From positions 1 to 14,776 of the forward strand of contig JBBECF010000173.1 of assembly GCA_040881945.1 (NCBI GenBank): DNA of 14,776 nucleotides, written 5' to 3'. This DNA comes from JBBECF01 sp040881945. GTDB taxonomy: Bacteria > Pseudomonadota > Alphaproteobacteria > Dongiales > Dongiaceae. How positions within the stretch are numbered: position 1 is the first letter of the stretch; each line of letters begins with the position of its first letter. The notes below the pieces were generated by a model, which saw only the letters and a program-made list of their open reading frames with translations, did no database searches and was not told where the DNA came from. The position numbers and the translations under genes are program-made. Shown in pieces: positions 14,231-14,776 of the stretch.

Positions 14231-14776
14231 GCCTCGGCCGCCGCCGCTTGGCGCGGCGCGAAGACCGTGCTGGCGTCGAGCCAGCGCGCCGCCGGATGCT
14301 CGGCAACCCGGCGGACCAGGTCGGTCGTAAAGCGCCAAGTGTCGTCATCGTGAACGAGATGATGGGTGAGCAGCCCGGTCGGCTCGCGCCCGTCCACGGC
14401 GCCGCGCCGCCGCGCCCGCAAATGATCGACGATCAGGCGCAGGGCCGCCGCCTCGCCGACGAAGCCGCGGTCGCCGCGCCAGTCGATGACGTCGGCATGG
14501 GCGTTTACCGCGGCGACGCCGGGCGCCGCCGTCGCCGCCGCGCGCGCGCGGTAGGTGGACAGCCCGGTGAAGCCGAGCCCCGGCAGCGCCCGCACCGCCG
14601 CCGGGGCAATCCGGTTCCAGGGCGGCACCAGGACCGGCAGCAGGACCGTTCCGCCGCCGTCGAACAGGCGGGCAAGCCGGTCGCGGCCTGCCGCCAGCTC
14701 GGCCGTCGCCGCGGCCGGCGTCCGGCCCGGACCGAACTCCGCCTTCTTGGCCCCGGCCGGCGCGTGGTTCAGGTGC
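14227..14776 (-). CDS. Polysaccharide deacetylase family protein, C-terminal part
   Basis: Open from the right edge for 182 codons to the stop at 14229-14227; the start is outside the window. The first residues read HLNHAPAGAKKAEFGPGR, then LLPVLVPPWNRI and LPGLGFTGLSTY, then VNAHADVIDWRGDRGF and EPTGLLTHHLVHDDDTW. HxNHAP with KKAEFG, PPWNR, the 'GF.GLS' strand and THHLVHD are characteristic of an alphaproteobacterial branch of NodB-like carbohydrate esterase family 4 proteins. In that branch HxxH supplies metal ligands; the catalytic Asp motif would lie upstream and is not seen. The substrate is unknown. It overlaps the next gene by 4 bases (ATGA), so it belongs to the same transcript as the importer. 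The GTG at 14628 is an internal codon, not the start. Confidence 0.82.
   Translation of the reverse strand, partial: HLNHAPAGAKKAEFGPGRTPAAATAELAAGRDRLARLFDGGGTVLLPVLVPPWNRIAPAAVRALPGLGFTGLSTYRARAAATAAPGVAAVNAHADVIDWRGDRGFVGEAAALRLIVDHLRARRRGAVDGREPTGLLTHHLVHDDDTWRFTTDLVRRVAEHPAARWLDASTVFAPRQAAAAEA

Noticed and set aside
14539..14550. (CG)6 alternating tract
   Set aside because: It is inside the deacetylase-like gene, encoding Ala/Arg codons, and is expected at this base composition. There is no sign of function.
1..14776. Mobile elements, CRISPR arrays, tRNA or rRNA genes
   Set aside because: No transposase or integrase motif, regular repeat-spacer array, tRNA-like T-loop/anticodon arrangement or rRNA segment was seen on either strand.

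Overview
The window is high-GC DNA (genes strongly GC at the third codon position) that reads as an alphaproteobacterial chromosome, most likely Rhodospirillales- or Rhizobiales-like. The reasons are a twin-hairpin repeat of the 'GCCGGGCAT ... ATGCCCGGC' type common in that class, a GTP cyclohydrolase II carrying a degenerate RibB domain, a short YkuD L,D-transpeptidase of alphaproteobacterial type, and frequent 4-base start/stop overlaps. The sequence is a scaffold: a 100-N gap sits at 2348-2447, and the genes at both window ends are cut. I see no insertion sequence, phage gene, CRISPR array, tRNA or rRNA. No gene-free stretch exceeds 300 bases; the longest (134-330) holds the twin-hairpin repeat and nothing else I can support.

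Left part (1-4317): minus strand, the start of an L,D-transpeptidase gene, a conserved hypothetical gene behind a good sigma-54 promoter match, and ribA (GTP cyclohydrolase II). Across the gap, on the plus strand, lies an OmpR/PhoB-type response regulator that lacks about 19 N-terminal residues. Its 3' end overlaps by 19 bases the 3' end of a convergent MFS transporter gene. A nearly identical 33-base segment lies in the same reading frame inside both ribA and the MFS gene, which are unrelated. It looks like a small protein-coding palindromic repeat and is the most unexpected structure in the window.

Middle part (4336-7551): a plus-strand three-gene operon whose members overlap by 4 bases. 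It encodes a metallo-beta-lactamase-fold hydrolase (TTG start), a class I methyltransferase-like protein and a six-TM class III adenylate cyclase. A putative phosphodiesterase-fold enzyme and a nucleotide cyclase in one translationally coupled unit suggest a synthesis/breakdown signalling module. This is inference.

Right part (7566-14776): a minus-strand operon reading from the right edge: polysaccharide-deacetylase-like protein (partial), small two-TM protein with a possible PH-like domain, fused two-NBD ABC ATPase, family 5 solute-binding protein, and DppB-like and DppC-like permeases. Four of the five junctions are 4-base overlaps. The exception is a gap of about 50 bases after the binding-protein gene that contains a GC-rich stem-loop. 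Together the last four genes make a complete peptide/oligosaccharide-type importer; the substrate cannot be told from the sequence.
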